Shown: positions 6,492 through 14,589 of the stretch, in pieces
Layout of the letters: each line of letters starts with the position of its first letter
Numbering within the stretch: the stretch's first letter is position 1
NCBI GenBank assembly: GCA_049664225.1
Contig: JBATEX010000206.1
Span: 1-20,714 of the forward strand
Reading direction: 5' to 3'
Length of the DNA: 20,714 nt
From: JAUVRX01 sp049664225
Lineage (GTDB): Bacteria; Acidobacteriota; Thermoanaerobaculia; Multivoradales; JAHEKO01
Translations under genes and position numbers: made by a program
Notes under the pieces: generated by a model
What the model was told of the DNA's origin: nothing
What the model saw: only the letters and a program-made list of their open reading frames with translations
Databases searched by the model: none

Positions 6492-7397
6492 TCAGGTACG
6501 CACCGGGGAATCACCGAGATCTCTGGACTCGGCTTTCTGTCGCAAGATCAATCTCGTTATCGACTCTTCCAGAAGGCGTCCAGCCCGACGCAGAAGGTCC
6601 AGATCCTCACTCGAAGGCGCTTCGTCGCCTGTGTCCGCATAGAGAACCGTGACCATGCGGTGTCCGATGCGGATCGGCACCAAGACGGACTCTTTCTCGA
6701 GATCTCCGTTCCAGGTTTCGACGAGATCCTGGTGGACAGGCATGGCGGGAAGCCTGCCTCGAAAGAAGCTGCCACCCTCCCGCAGATGCAGGAACATCGA
6801 CGGCTGATCGAGACTGATCTCGAGGCTTTGCAGTCTCAGCGGTCTGAGGGTGCGACCTCTTCCCATCCAGGCGCGCAAAGCGTTGGCATGGCACCTGAAC
6901 AACACCAGTCTCTCGAACATGGGCTCCAAAACATCCAGCAGACCCTCCGCGGCCACATGGATGGAATCTGCCTCCGCGAGGGTCTTGCGCGCCACTGCCA
7001 GACGATCCACCGGTCGACCTCGGGTCGGCGACTGCACGACCTCCGTAGGCCATGGATCCCGGCGTTCGCGACTCCGTACTCGCTCGAAAGCGACCCCGGC
7101 CCGGTAGCGTGACTCCTTCGGTGCCTCCTCTTCGTTGGCAACACCCTGCGGTCGGCTCCACCGCACTACGCCTTCGACGACCAGCGAATTGCCTTCCTGC
7201 CAGAGCTCGAATAGGTAGGTGCCTCCGATACTCAATGGATTGTGGCTCAGGACCAACATACCTCTCCGACTCAGGTTGACGATGTCCAGATCGCCGTGGA
7301 AGGGAGACGCAGAGATATGGGGCGCCGGGATCCTGGGGTGCTGGCGCCGCTCTCGAGAACTGTGGCGGTCTGTCGACGCTATGGGGACAACGGTCAT
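6492..7397 (-). CDS. PilZ plus GAF-like protein, probable c-di-GMP receptor
   Basis: This encodes a 301-residue protein. The N-terminal PilZ domain (about 15-108) has R18-QHP-R22 (RxxxR), NLSRRG (41-46, the (D/N)xSxxG motif) and the closing strand AGVAF (100-104). Residues about 130-285 form a second domain. It has an initial helix pair, then ESVLVPIRIGHRMVTVLYAD (236-255) and a final helix (SEDLDLLRRAGRLLEESI), which is the strand-helix pattern of a GAF-like sensor fold. The gene converges with the DUF4388 gene, leaving only 12 bp between stops, and diverges from dnaB. It would couple c-di-GMP to another signal; the ligand of the second domain is unknown. No clear ribosome binding site is seen before the chosen ATG, so the start is less certain than the rest. 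Confidence 0.75.
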   Translation of the reverse strand: MTVVPIASTDRHSSRERRQHPRIPAPHISASPFHGDLDIVNLSRRGMLVLSHNPLSIGGTYLFELWQEGNSLVVEGVVRWSRPQGVANEEEAPKESRYRAGVAFERVRSRERRDPWPTEVVQSPTRGRPVDRLAVARKTLAEADSIHVAAEGLLDVLEPMFERLVLFRCHANALRAWMGRGRTLRPLRLQSLEISLDQPSMFLHLREGGSFFRGRLPAMPVHQDLVETWNGDLEKESVLVPIRIGHRMVTVLYADTGDEAPSSEDLDLLRRAGRLLEESITRLILRQKAESRDLGDSPVRT

Positions 7398-7528
7398 GAT
7401 TCGGTCGTGGAATGGTCTCGAGCTTCTCGCGGCCTAGTCTACACCGGCGAACACTGCATCGTTCGGAAGGAACCGATTGCCGAGGCGTCGAGGTGCGTGG
7501 CCGACTCGTCAAGCCGCGCGGCATGGCG

Positions 7529-7534
7529 TAGAAT
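7529..7534 (+). promoter_or_regulatory. -10-like hexamer TAGAAT upstream of dnaB
   Basis: TAGAAT lies 28 nt before the chosen dnaB ATG (7563). The same hexamer is found before the PilZ gene and before pepA. It overlaps an alternative in-frame ATG (7533), which argues that translation starts at 7563. No strong -35 is visible. Confidence 0.35.
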
Positions 7535-7562
7535 GGCGGGTCCCGACACGGCGAGACTCTCG

Positions 7563-8915
7563 ATGCTCGATACCCTGCAGCAACAGAAATCCCTGCCTCA
7601 CAGCGATGAGTCCGAACGAGCTGTTCTCGCTGGGGCTTTGCTGGATCCGGCCCTTCTGCCAACCGTGTCGGGTCGGCTTCTGCCAGACGATTTCTACTCC
7701 GATCGGCATCGAACTCTCTTCCGCACGATGCTGGATCTGCAGGAGGCCAATGTCGAGATCGACCTCAGAACACTGCAGGCCAGCCTCGAACAGCAGGATC
7801 GATTGACCGCCATCGGAGGAGTTGCCTATCTGGCCAGCCTCGATCTGGACCTGCCAGATCTGAGCCGCTTGGACTCCTACGTCGAGATCGTCAAGGAGAG
7901 GTCGATCCGCCGACGCCTGATCGAGGCTTGCGGAGAGATCACCCGGAATTGCCTGGACGGAGGTTTTCAAGCACAGGAGGCTCTGGGTCGGGCCGAGCAG
8001 GCGATTCTGGGGCTGGGAGAGGAGGCCGTCCAGAAGGGGTTCATTCGGCTGTCGCAGGTTTTCCACGAGACGCTCGCCGACATGGAAGAACGACCGGCGA
8101 GAGGCTTCGTCGGAGTGCCCACCGGCTTCACCGACCTGGACGACATGACTCGAGGGCTCAACCCCGGCAATCTCGTCATCATCGCCGGCAGGCCAGGCAT
8201 GGGAAAGACCAGCCTGGCTCTCAACATAGCCGAGCATGCAGCCATTCGGGAACAGCGTCCCGTGGGGGTCTTCTCACTGGAGATGAGCCAGGAAGAGCTG
8301 GCCCTTCGGATCCTCTCCTCCGAAGTGGACGTACCCTTCGGGCCGCTGCGGTCGGGTCATCTCTCCCAGAAACAATGGAGCAAGGTGATTCAGGCGGTAA
8401 AGACAGTCTCCACTGCACCGCTCTTCATCGATGACTCGGCCAACCCTACATTGCTGGAGATCGCCTCCAAGGCCCGCAGATTGAAGGCCGAACATGGACT
8501 GGAGCTGGTGATTCTGGACTATCTGCAGCTGATGCAGGCCGGCGGGCGATACGAGAGCCGAACGCTGGAGATCGCGGCGATTACCCGAGGACTGAAACAG
8601 TTGGCCAAGGAGATCAGAGTTCCCGTGGTTGCGCTCTCTCAGCTCTCGAGACAGCCGGAACGTCGCGCTGGTGACCACCGGCCCCAGCTGGCCGATCTGA
8701 GAGAGTCGGGTTCCATCGAGCAGGATGCCGATCTGGTGATGTTCATCTATCGGGACGAAGTCTACGACCACGATTCCCCGGACAAGGGAATCGCCGAGCT
8801 GATCCTCGCCAAGCATCGAAACGGCCAGACGGGAACAGTCAAGATGGTCTTCTTGAGCGAGACCACGAAGTTCTGCAACCTGGCTCAGCAGAGTGCCTCC
8901 CCGCCGCCCTTCTGA
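7563..8915 (+). CDS. dnaB: Replicative DNA helicase DnaB
   Basis: This encodes a 450-residue hexameric 5'-3' helicase that unwinds the chromosome at the replication fork and interacts with primase. The N-terminal helical domain begins SDESERAVLAGALLDPALL (14-32), as in family members. The RecA-like C-terminal domain carries the Walker A GRPGMGKTS (209-217), SLEMSQEEL (238-246), Walker B LVILDYLQLM (315-324), the sensor-like ALSQLSRQPERR (357-368), and the DLRESGSIEQDADLVMFIYRD block (378-398) typical of DnaB. Length is normal. The reading frame is open back to 7242, but similarity begins near the ATG at 7563. The ribosome binding site is weak. The gene is not visibly in an operon: the neighbours are divergent on the left and convergent (purC) on the right. 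Confidence 0.95.
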   Translation: MLDTLQQQKSLPHSDESERAVLAGALLDPALLPTVSGRLLPDDFYSDRHRTLFRTMLDLQEANVEIDLRTLQASLEQQDRLTAIGGVAYLASLDLDLPDLSRLDSYVEIVKERSIRRRLIEACGEITRNCLDGGFQAQEALGRAEQAILGLGEEAVQKGFIRLSQVFHETLADMEERPARGFVGVPTGFTDLDDMTRGLNPGNLVIIAGRPGMGKTSLALNIAEHAAIREQRPVGVFSLEMSQEELALRILSSEVDVPFGPLRSGHLSQKQWSKVIQAVKTVSTAPLFIDDSANPTLLEIASKARRLKAEHGLELVILDYLQLMQAGGRYESRTLEIAAITRGLKQLAKEIRVPVVALSQLSRQPERRAGDHRPQLADLRESGSIEQDADLVMFIYRDEVYDHDSPDKGIAELILAKHRNGQTGTVKMVFLSETTKFCNLAQQSASPPPF

Positions 8916-8937
8916 CGGGCGCTTTCGGGCGCGGCGG
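8901..8937. terminator. GC-rich hairpin at the dnaB/purC convergent end
   Basis: CCGCCGCCC (8901-8909) can pair with GGG-CG-CGGCGG (8927-8937) with a two-base bulge. The structure spans the dnaB stop codon, between the convergent dnaB and purC genes. There is no T-tract, so a termination role is tentative. Confidence 0.25.
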
Positions 8938-8977
8938 CCGAGAACTGCGGAACCGACAACCTCTCGAGGCTCTCCTG

Positions 8978-9871
8978 TCAGAGTACCGGTTCCCTGCCTG
9001 TCAGCTTCCGGAAGGCCTCCAAATACCGCTCGAGAGTTCCCTGGACGACTTCCTGCGGTAGGTCGGGCGGTGGTGAATTACGGTCCCAACCAGAATCGTC
9101 CAGCCAGTTCCTCACGTACTGCTTGTCGAACGAGATGGGTTCGACGCCAGGCGTCCAGGACTCTGCCTCCCAAAACCGTGACGAGTCGGGTGTGAGAACC
9201 TCGTCGATCAGGGTGAGCTGCCCTGCGGAGTGGCCAAACTCGAATTTGGTGTCGGCCAGAATGAGCCCACAGGATGCCGAATGCTCGGCCCCCAAGCTGT
9301 ACACGGAGAGCGTGATGTCCCGCAGCAGCCTGGCCAGGTCGTCACCGACATCGTTTGCCATGACCCCGTAGGACACGTTCTCATCGTGACCGGACTCGGC
9401 TTTGGTGGCAGGCGTGAAGATCGGATCCGGAAGTCGGTCGGCTCGCTCCAGGCCCTCCGGAAGTGCAATCCCGCAGACCGAACGGCTCTCCGTGTACTCG
9501 CGAAATCCACTACCTGCCAGGTAACCCCGTGCGACGCACTCGAAGGGAACAACCTCGGCCTTGGTCACGAGGACCGACCTGCCCTCCAGCATGTCGGAGT
9601 GGGCAGCGAGCTGATCGGGAAAGTCCTGCACATCGACTGCGACAAGGTGGTTTGGAACTACTTTCTCGAAACGCTCGAACCAGAAGTTGCTCAATTGGGT
9701 GAGGATCTTGCCTTTGCCGGGAATGGCGGGTTGCAGGATGTGGTCGTAGGCGGAGATCCGATCGCAAGCCACGATCAGTAGTAGATCGCCGAGGTCGTAG
9801 ACATCGCGGACCTTGCCACGTCGTGGCGGCGGCAGATCTGGGATCTCGGTCTTCCAGACGGGTTCTGACAT
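8978..9871 (-). CDS. purC: SAICAR synthetase (phosphoribosylaminoimidazole-succinocarboxamide synthase)
   Basis: This encodes a 297-residue enzyme of de novo purine synthesis. It joins aspartate to CAIR using ATP to make SAICAR, in the cytoplasm. Visible family motifs are RRGKVRDVYDLGD (17-29), CDRISAYD (36-43), FECVARGYLAGSG (110-122), PATKAESGHDEN (154-165), GLILADTKFEFG (202-213), DEVLTPDSSRFW (223-234) and SFDKQYVRNW (247-256). Length corresponds to the longer form of about 300 residues, not the ~240-residue short form. An AAAGGAG site (9882-9888) lies 10 nt before the ATG. The cyclase-like gene ends 37 bp upstream on the same strand, so cotranscription is possible. No purine riboswitch is visible in the short gap. 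Confidence 0.95.
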   Translation of the reverse strand: MSEPVWKTEIPDLPPPRRGKVRDVYDLGDLLLIVACDRISAYDHILQPAIPGKGKILTQLSNFWFERFEKVVPNHLVAVDVQDFPDQLAAHSDMLEGRSVLVTKAEVVPFECVARGYLAGSGFREYTESRSVCGIALPEGLERADRLPDPIFTPATKAESGHDENVSYGVMANDVGDDLARLLRDITLSVYSLGAEHSASCGLILADTKFEFGHSAGQLTLIDEVLTPDSSRFWEAESWTPGVEPISFDKQYVRNWLDDSGWDRNSPPPDLPQEVVQGTLERYLEAFRKLTGREPVL

Positions 9872-9908
9872 CGTGAGTTGGCTCCTTTGGGGTCTCTGTT
9901 GAGTGAAT

Positions 9909-11942
9909 TCAAAATGTTCGAGTGATCTTCGAGGGTCTCAGCGGAGTCCCGAAACCCCCTTCCAGGCCGTCAAGAAGGCTGCCGGCCGTCCGTTCTTCTT
10001 GGCGTGGCAGGTCCTTCCAGGGTTCACCGTCGACGACTTCATAGAGCAGAGCTTTTTCCAGGCCTTTGAGGTTCGCGTTTCCGAGCTCCCGTATGCCGAC
10101 CAGAAGCTCCTGGTTGCCGAGCTCCAGCTTGATCACGAGGTACTCTCGCCGGTCCTCGCGAAGGCGGTAGAGGGGATGGATCATCCCCGAGCTGGACAGC
10201 TCCGAGATGAATTGCCGGGTAGCAGCGATGCCCTCGTTGACGAGAGCGCCGTGCTTGTCGATGTAGCAGTAGAACTGACGAGCCTCCTCCTTCTTGTCGA
10301 CCAGGTCGACGTTCTGCCTCTCCAGGGGAGCGAAGAATCGCTCCACCTCCCGCTGCGGGTATCCGAGTCCCAGCAACAGCGTCTTGATGTCGTCGATCTC
10401 TCGCGTAGCCTTACCAGTTGCGAGCCTCGACAGCTCCACGATTCCGTGACCGAAGAACTCGTAGCGGTGGGTCTTTCCTCGGCCGCCCTCCTCGATCGGC
10501 AACAGTCGATACTCGCCGTGGTTCAGGCCGATACGCATTCCCCGGTCGAATGGGAAGCCCTCGTTGAGAGCACGTTTGTAGTAGCGCTGCACCTGAATCG
10601 CCATGAACAGAAGAATGTGAGGATGTCTGCCGGAGTAGAGAGCTCCATCGCCGAGGTACTTCTCCAACTGGAGGCGATGCTCTCGGGCCATCTGGTTGAC
10701 CCGCCGCTGAAAGCGGAAGATGCTCCGATACGACTGGTCCTGGTCCTCGGACCCTGATCGACCGAGCACGGACACGATCGAGGAGAAATCGGTGATGTCA
10801 TAGATCAAGCCGAAGCGTCGGACCAGCGGGTTGATAACCCACGAAGTGGAGAAGTCGAGAGGACGGGTGCTGTCCGACAGCATCAGAGGACGACCGAGAT
10901 GTGCCCCGGAGCTCGGCTTCGGGGCTTCGCAAGACAAGCGAGCGCCGACGGCGTTCACCGGAATCACCAGACGACGCAGAGCCGCCAGGATCTCGAACTC
11001 CTTGAGCTTGTAAAGGAGGCTCTCCCAGATCTCCACCTGTTGGTGGCTCAGAAGAGCGCGACTGTTGTAGGCAGGGTGCTGCGAGAGAAACCGAACCCAG
11101 CCCGATTCGCCGATCAACGCCTGTGCGGACAGGTCCGGACCTTGCCCGACAAGATTGCGTGCTGCCGTTCCGAGGCTTTCATCCCTGTGGAGCCGCTCCT
11201 CGGACCAACTCTCGAGCAGAGACAGTCGGTGTCGGAAGTCCTTCCCGTCGATGCGCAAATGGCCGCGAAAATAGCTATCGAGCCCGGAGAGATCACGAGC
11301 AACGCGATTCTCGGTCAGGCTCAAGACGTTGTCGCGCATGCGGACCAGTAGATCTGGGAAGAGTCCTCGCTCGTCCTCCTCGGCTTCCTCGGCGACACGA
11401 TGCACCACATCGAAGGTCAGGGTCAGGACCCGATCCAGGTAGCGCTCGAAAGTTCGGTATTTGATCAGATCTCCGTGCGCCTTGCCGACCGTCAGATCGT
11501 GGCGCATGGCTCTGCGGGGCGAGTCCTTGAAGCAACGCGCAACCGCGGCGGAGTGATAGAGCCAGAAGATACTGGGCAGCTTTCGACCGAAGCTCGACCG
11601 GACTGCGTTTTCCGTCGCGGTCTCGAGAAGTGTGCCGTACCGATTCCAGGCCTCGTCGACCGCTTTCTTGTTGCCTGGGCGCCGCGAAAGGGTGGCGATC
11701 TGGCGAGCCTCCTCGACCCTGACGTAGAAAGCCAAGGCGTCCTCCAGTCCTTCCGTCAGCGGGCTGATCAGAACCGGAAAGCCGTGCAGGGGAGTCGCCT
11801 CTTCCTGCTCCAGGAAGATCCTTTGAGGAATCGGCAGCAAGGTCTCCGGATTCGGAATGATCTGCTGCAATTCGAACGCACTGGCCCGAAAGAAGTTGAA
11901 GGGACCCGGAAACAGGCGGTGAAAGGAGTTCTTGTCGAGCAT
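9909..11942 (-). CDS. Large protein with divergent class III nucleotide-cyclase domain
   Basis: This encodes a 677-residue protein. Residues about 375-510 match the class III adenylate/guanylate cyclase core. YDITDF (381-386) gives the first metal aspartate Asp382, LEKYLGDGALYSG (426-438) gives Lys428 and the second metal Asp432, MRIGLNHGEY (469-478) is the central strand, and YEFFGHGIVELSRL (494-507) is the last motif with Arg506. By alignment, the transition-state asparagine position is Val502 and the adenine-selecting Asp/Thr position is Glu495. Activity may therefore be altered or lost. The N-terminal 370 residues are mostly helical and unrecognised, without a signal peptide or clear membrane helices. 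The C-terminal ~165 residues are also unrecognised. The gene is divergent from pepA and lies 37 bp before purC. Confidence 0.7.
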   Translation of the reverse strand: MLDKNSFHRLFPGPFNFFRASAFELQQIIPNPETLLPIPQRIFLEQEEATPLHGFPVLISPLTEGLEDALAFYVRVEEARQIATLSRRPGNKKAVDEAWNRYGTLLETATENAVRSSFGRKLPSIFWLYHSAAVARCFKDSPRRAMRHDLTVGKAHGDLIKYRTFERYLDRVLTLTFDVVHRVAEEAEEDERGLFPDLLVRMRDNVLSLTENRVARDLSGLDSYFRGHLRIDGKDFRHRLSLLESWSEERLHRDESLGTAARNLVGQGPDLSAQALIGESGWVRFLSQHPAYNSRALLSHQQVEIWESLLYKLKEFEILAALRRLVIPVNAVGARLSCEAPKPSSGAHLGRPLMLSDSTRPLDFSTSWVINPLVRRFGLIYDITDFSSIVSVLGRSGSEDQDQSYRSIFRFQRRVNQMAREHRLQLEKYLGDGALYSGRHPHILLFMAIQVQRYYKRALNEGFPFDRGMRIGLNHGEYRLLPIEEGGRGKTHRYEFFGHGIVELSRLATGKATREIDDIKTLLLGLGYPQREVERFFAPLERQNVDLVDKKEEARQFYCYIDKHGALVNEGIAATRQFISELSSSGMIHPLYRLREDRREYLVIKLELGNQELLVGIRELGNANLKGLEKALLYEVVDGEPWKDLPRQEERTAGSLLDGLEGGFGTPLRPSKITRTF

Positions 11943-12043
11943 ATCCGGCGAGTCGTGCGGGAACTAATGGTAGCAGGAGTCAGCCGCCCGCCGAATCCCC
12001 AGATAGAGATGAGTCACGGCGATCAGCGGGACCTCTCAGTTGC

Positions 12044-12049
12044 TAGAAT
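12044..12049 (+). promoter_or_regulatory. -10-like hexamer TAGAAT upstream of pepA
   Basis: TAGAAT in the context TGCTAGAATAGCG lies 44 nt before the pepA GTG. It is the third copy of this hexamer placed 28-46 nt before a start codon in this window. No convincing -35 was found. Confidence 0.4.
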
Positions 12050-12081
12050 AGCGCTCCGGCCGGACTGCCGGAAACGAGGCA

Positions 12082-12087
12082 AGGAGG
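12082..12087 (+). promoter_or_regulatory. Shine-Dalgarno AGGAGG deciding the pepA GTG start
   Basis: A perfect AGGAGG sits 6 nt before the GTG at 12094. This fixes a GTG start for the aminopeptidase. Confidence 0.75.
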
Positions 12088-12093
12088 AAAGAC

Positions 12094-13566
12094 GTGCGAC
12101 TGCCCTCGCTGAAGTTGACCCTGGATCAGCATCGTAGCCCCGACCTCGTCATCGTTGGCGCTTTCGAGCGCACCACTCTGACCACGGAGGGTCTGCCAAA
12201 ACCAATTGCGAATGCCGCCCTCCGGTGTTGCGAAAGCCCTGGTTTCAAGGCTCTCCCAGGACAAATTCGGCGGGCCGAGACCACTGGCACTCAACGTGTG
12301 CTGGTCGAGGTTCACGGGCTCGGCAGGAGATCTGCGTTCGATGAGCGCAAGCTCCGAAAATGGGTAACAAGCGTTGCCCGGGCTGCCGCAGAAGAAGGCT
12401 GGAAGAGAGTCGTCTTGTTGTCTCCGGATCACCCTGCCGCGACAGGTCAAAGGGCTCTGTCGTTGATCACTGAAGTCCTACTGACGGGTTATCGATTCGA
12501 CCTCTACCGCAAGACTCCACCCGCCAAGAGACTCCAAGAGATTCGCCTCTTGCCCCCTCCTGGCGAGCAGTCGGTCTATGAGCAAGCGCTGCCGCTGGGC
12601 AAGAAGCTCGCGGCGGCTGTCGCTTGGACGAGAGATCTGGGAAATACGCCCCCCAACGTGGCCAATCCCGCCTGGATGGCCGAGCAGGCGACGGGTCTGG
12701 CAGGGAGGTTCGGGATGGCGGTCGAGGTCCTGGGCCCGGACGAGCTCGCCGCCAAGGGAATGGGAGGGATTCTGGCTGTTGGTGGTGGGTCGAGGAATCC
12801 GCCACGTCTCGTGCGTCTGGAGTGGGGCGAAGAGGGAGAGAAAGTGGCCCTGATAGGAAAAGGCGTCACCTTCGATTCGGGTGGAATCTCGATCAAGCCG
12901 TCCCGTGGCATGGAGGAAATGAAGTACGACAAGTGTGGTGCCTGTACGGTATTGGGGATAGCGCGAGCAGTTGCCGACCTGAAACTCCCGATTCGCCTCC
13001 AGGCATATCTGCCTCTGGTCGAGAACATGCCGGATGGCCGCTCGTACCGGCCGGGAGACATCATTCGCTGTTACAACGGCAAGAGCGTCGAAGTGCTGGA
13101 CACCGACGCCGAGGGTCGGCTGATCCTGGCCGATGCATTGGCCTGGGCGGCGGAGGATAGGCCTGACAGCATGATCGAATTTTCGACGCTGACCGGCGCC
13201 GCGGTAGTTGCCCTCGGGCATTATGGTGCTGCACTCTACTCGCCGGATACCGATCTGGCAGATGAGCTTCTCGGGGCCTCGGAAAGGTCTGGCGATCGCT
13301 TGTGGCAGATGCCGCTCTGGGATGAGTTCCGCGAAGAGATGAAGGGCGCCCAAGCCGATCTGAGGAACTTGGGAGGTCGATGGGGTGGAGCCAACAATGC
13401 AGCCGCTTTTCTTTCCAACTTCGTCGGCCGGGCTCGCAGGTGGGCCCATATCGACATTGCCGGGACGGCGTACGAGGCTTCACGCGAGTCGGGGAAATCC
13501 GGCGCCACTGGGTTTGGAGTTCCTCTCGCCATCAACTGGTTACTCAGCCGCACCGGACGCTTCTAA
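12094..13566 (+). CDS. pepA: Leucyl aminopeptidase, M17 family
   Basis: This encodes a 490-residue cytosolic two-metal aminopeptidase that removes N-terminal residues, often Leu, from peptides. The catalytic C-terminal domain shows IGKGVTFDSGGISIKP (254-269, metal ligands Lys256 and Asp261, active-site Lys268), MKYDKCGA (276-283, Asp279) and DTDAEGRL (336-343, Asp338, Glu340 and catalytic Arg342). The family signature normally reads NTDAEGRL; the leading Asn is Asp336 here. The N-terminal alpha/beta domain (about 1-165) is present but poorly conserved, as usual. The next ABC-transporter ATPase gene starts 12 nt after the stop, so the enzyme probably degrades peptides imported by that system. 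A GTG start behind AGGAGG is well supported. Confidence 0.93.
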   Translation: MRLPSLKLTLDQHRSPDLVIVGAFERTTLTTEGLPKPIANAALRCCESPGFKALPGQIRRAETTGTQRVLVEVHGLGRRSAFDERKLRKWVTSVARAAAEEGWKRVVLLSPDHPAATGQRALSLITEVLLTGYRFDLYRKTPPAKRLQEIRLLPPPGEQSVYEQALPLGKKLAAAVAWTRDLGNTPPNVANPAWMAEQATGLAGRFGMAVEVLGPDELAAKGMGGILAVGGGSRNPPRLVRLEWGEEGEKVALIGKGVTFDSGGISIKPSRGMEEMKYDKCGACTVLGIARAVADLKLPIRLQAYLPLVENMPDGRSYRPGDIIRCYNGKSVEVLDTDAEGRLILADALAWAAEDRPDSMIEFSTLTGAAVVALGHYGAALYSPDTDLADELLGASERSGDRLWQMPLWDEFREEMKGAQADLRNLGGRWGGANNAAAFLSNFVGRARRWAHIDIAGTAYEASRESGKSGATGFGVPLAINWLLSRTGRF

Positions 13567-13578
13567 AGTCGTCACGGG

Positions 13579-14589
13579 ATGAGAGATCTTCTCTCTATCG
13601 AGAATCTCTCTGTTGCCTTCGAGGTCGGAGGGCGCAGGGTTCCCGTTCTACGAAGGGTCTCTTTGCAGATCGATGAAGGCGACTCCGTCGGGCTGGTCGG
13701 GGAGTCCGGCTCCGGAAAGAGCGTCATGGCCTTGTCGGTCCTTCGTCTGCTCCCCCGGGCGGCGAGAGTCATCGAAGGTCGGATCAGGTTCAAGGGACAA
13801 GACTTGCTTGAGCTTCCCGAAACCCAGATGCGCACGATCCGGGGAGGTCGTGTCGGAATTGTTTTTCAGGAGCCGATGACATCCCTCAATCCGGTCTTCT
13901 CGATCGGCTTCCAGGTTGCCGAGGCGGTGAGAGCCCACCGTCCCATGGGGTCCGGCCAGGCCAGAGCCGAGGCTGAGCGGTTGCTCGATCTGGTCGCCAT
14001 CAACCCGGCTAGGAAGCGCCTCGACGACTATCCGCATCAGTTTTCGGGTGGACAGCTCCAACGCGTCGTGCTCGCGATGGCGCTCGCGGCCGAGCCGGAG
14101 CTCCTGATAGCTGACGAACCCACATCTGCACTGGATGTCACGGTCCAGGCGGAGATCCTGGAGCTCCTCGGCGAGCTGCGCAGTCGGCTGGGTCTCGCTG
14201 TGCTTCTGATCACCCACGATCTGGGGGTGGTGGCGGAGACCTGCAGCCGCGTTTCGGTCATGTATGCAGGGCAGATCGTCGAGACGGCTGCGACCCGGGA
14301 CCTGTTTGATGCACCGGCACATCCGTACACGCGTGGTCTCCTGGCTTCGATCCCAAGGCTCGGCAGACCCGAGGTCCGAGGCCAGCTGCCCGCCATCCCC
14401 GGCCAAGCTCCGGCATTGGGCGACCTGCCTACGGGGTGTTCGTTTCACCCTCGATGTGGGGAGGTCATGGAGCAGTGCAGAGTCGATGAGCCCCCGATGG
14501 CTCGGAGAGAGACGGCTGGCAAGGCACGCTGCTTCTTGATGGATTCCTCGACCGTTGAGAAAGCCGAAATCGGAAGGGAGGACCCTTGA
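13579..14589 (+). CDS. Oligopeptide/dipeptide ABC transporter ATPase, OppD/DppD type
   Basis: This encodes a 336-residue ATPase subunit of a peptide (or nickel-type) importer, acting on the inner face of the cytoplasmic membrane. Walker A GESGSGKS (41-48), Q-loop FQEPMTSLNP (96-105), signature FSGGQLQR (155-162), Walker B LLIADEP (175-181) and the H-loop His213 are all intact. The C-terminal OppD-type extension contains HPYTRGLL (248-255) and four cysteines at 287, 293, 300 and 318, the pattern associated with an iron-sulphur cluster in Dpp/Opp ATPases. Leu160 replaces the usual Met/Arg in the signature. The gene follows pepA by 12 nt and its stop overlaps the next start. No permease or binding protein gene is in the window, so they must be encoded elsewhere. 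Confidence 0.9.
   Translation: MRDLLSIENLSVAFEVGGRRVPVLRRVSLQIDEGDSVGLVGESGSGKSVMALSVLRLLPRAARVIEGRIRFKGQDLLELPETQMRTIRGGRVGIVFQEPMTSLNPVFSIGFQVAEAVRAHRPMGSGQARAEAERLLDLVAINPARKRLDDYPHQFSGGQLQRVVLAMALAAEPELLIADEPTSALDVTVQAEILELLGELRSRLGLAVLLITHDLGVVAETCSRVSVMYAGQIVETAATRDLFDAPAHPYTRGLLASIPRLGRPEVRGQLPAIPGQAPALGDLPTGCSFHPRCGEVMEQCRVDEPPMARRETAGKARCFLMDSSTVEKAEIGREDP

Noticed and set aside
7242..7562. 5' extension of the dnaB frame by 107 codons
   Set aside because: The extension overlaps the divergent PilZ gene and has no DnaB similarity. The normal DnaB N-terminus begins near the ATG at 7563.
6607..7662. 351-codon minus-strand open frame overlapping the PilZ-GAF gene
   Set aside because: It overlaps the PilZ gene in another frame, is rich in Arg/Pro/Ser shadow composition, and extends into dnaB. 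The PilZ motifs lie in the other frame.
8921..8932. GGGCGC repeated around TTTC after dnaB
   Set aside because: It is a direct repeat, not an inverted one, so it is not a terminator stem on its own.
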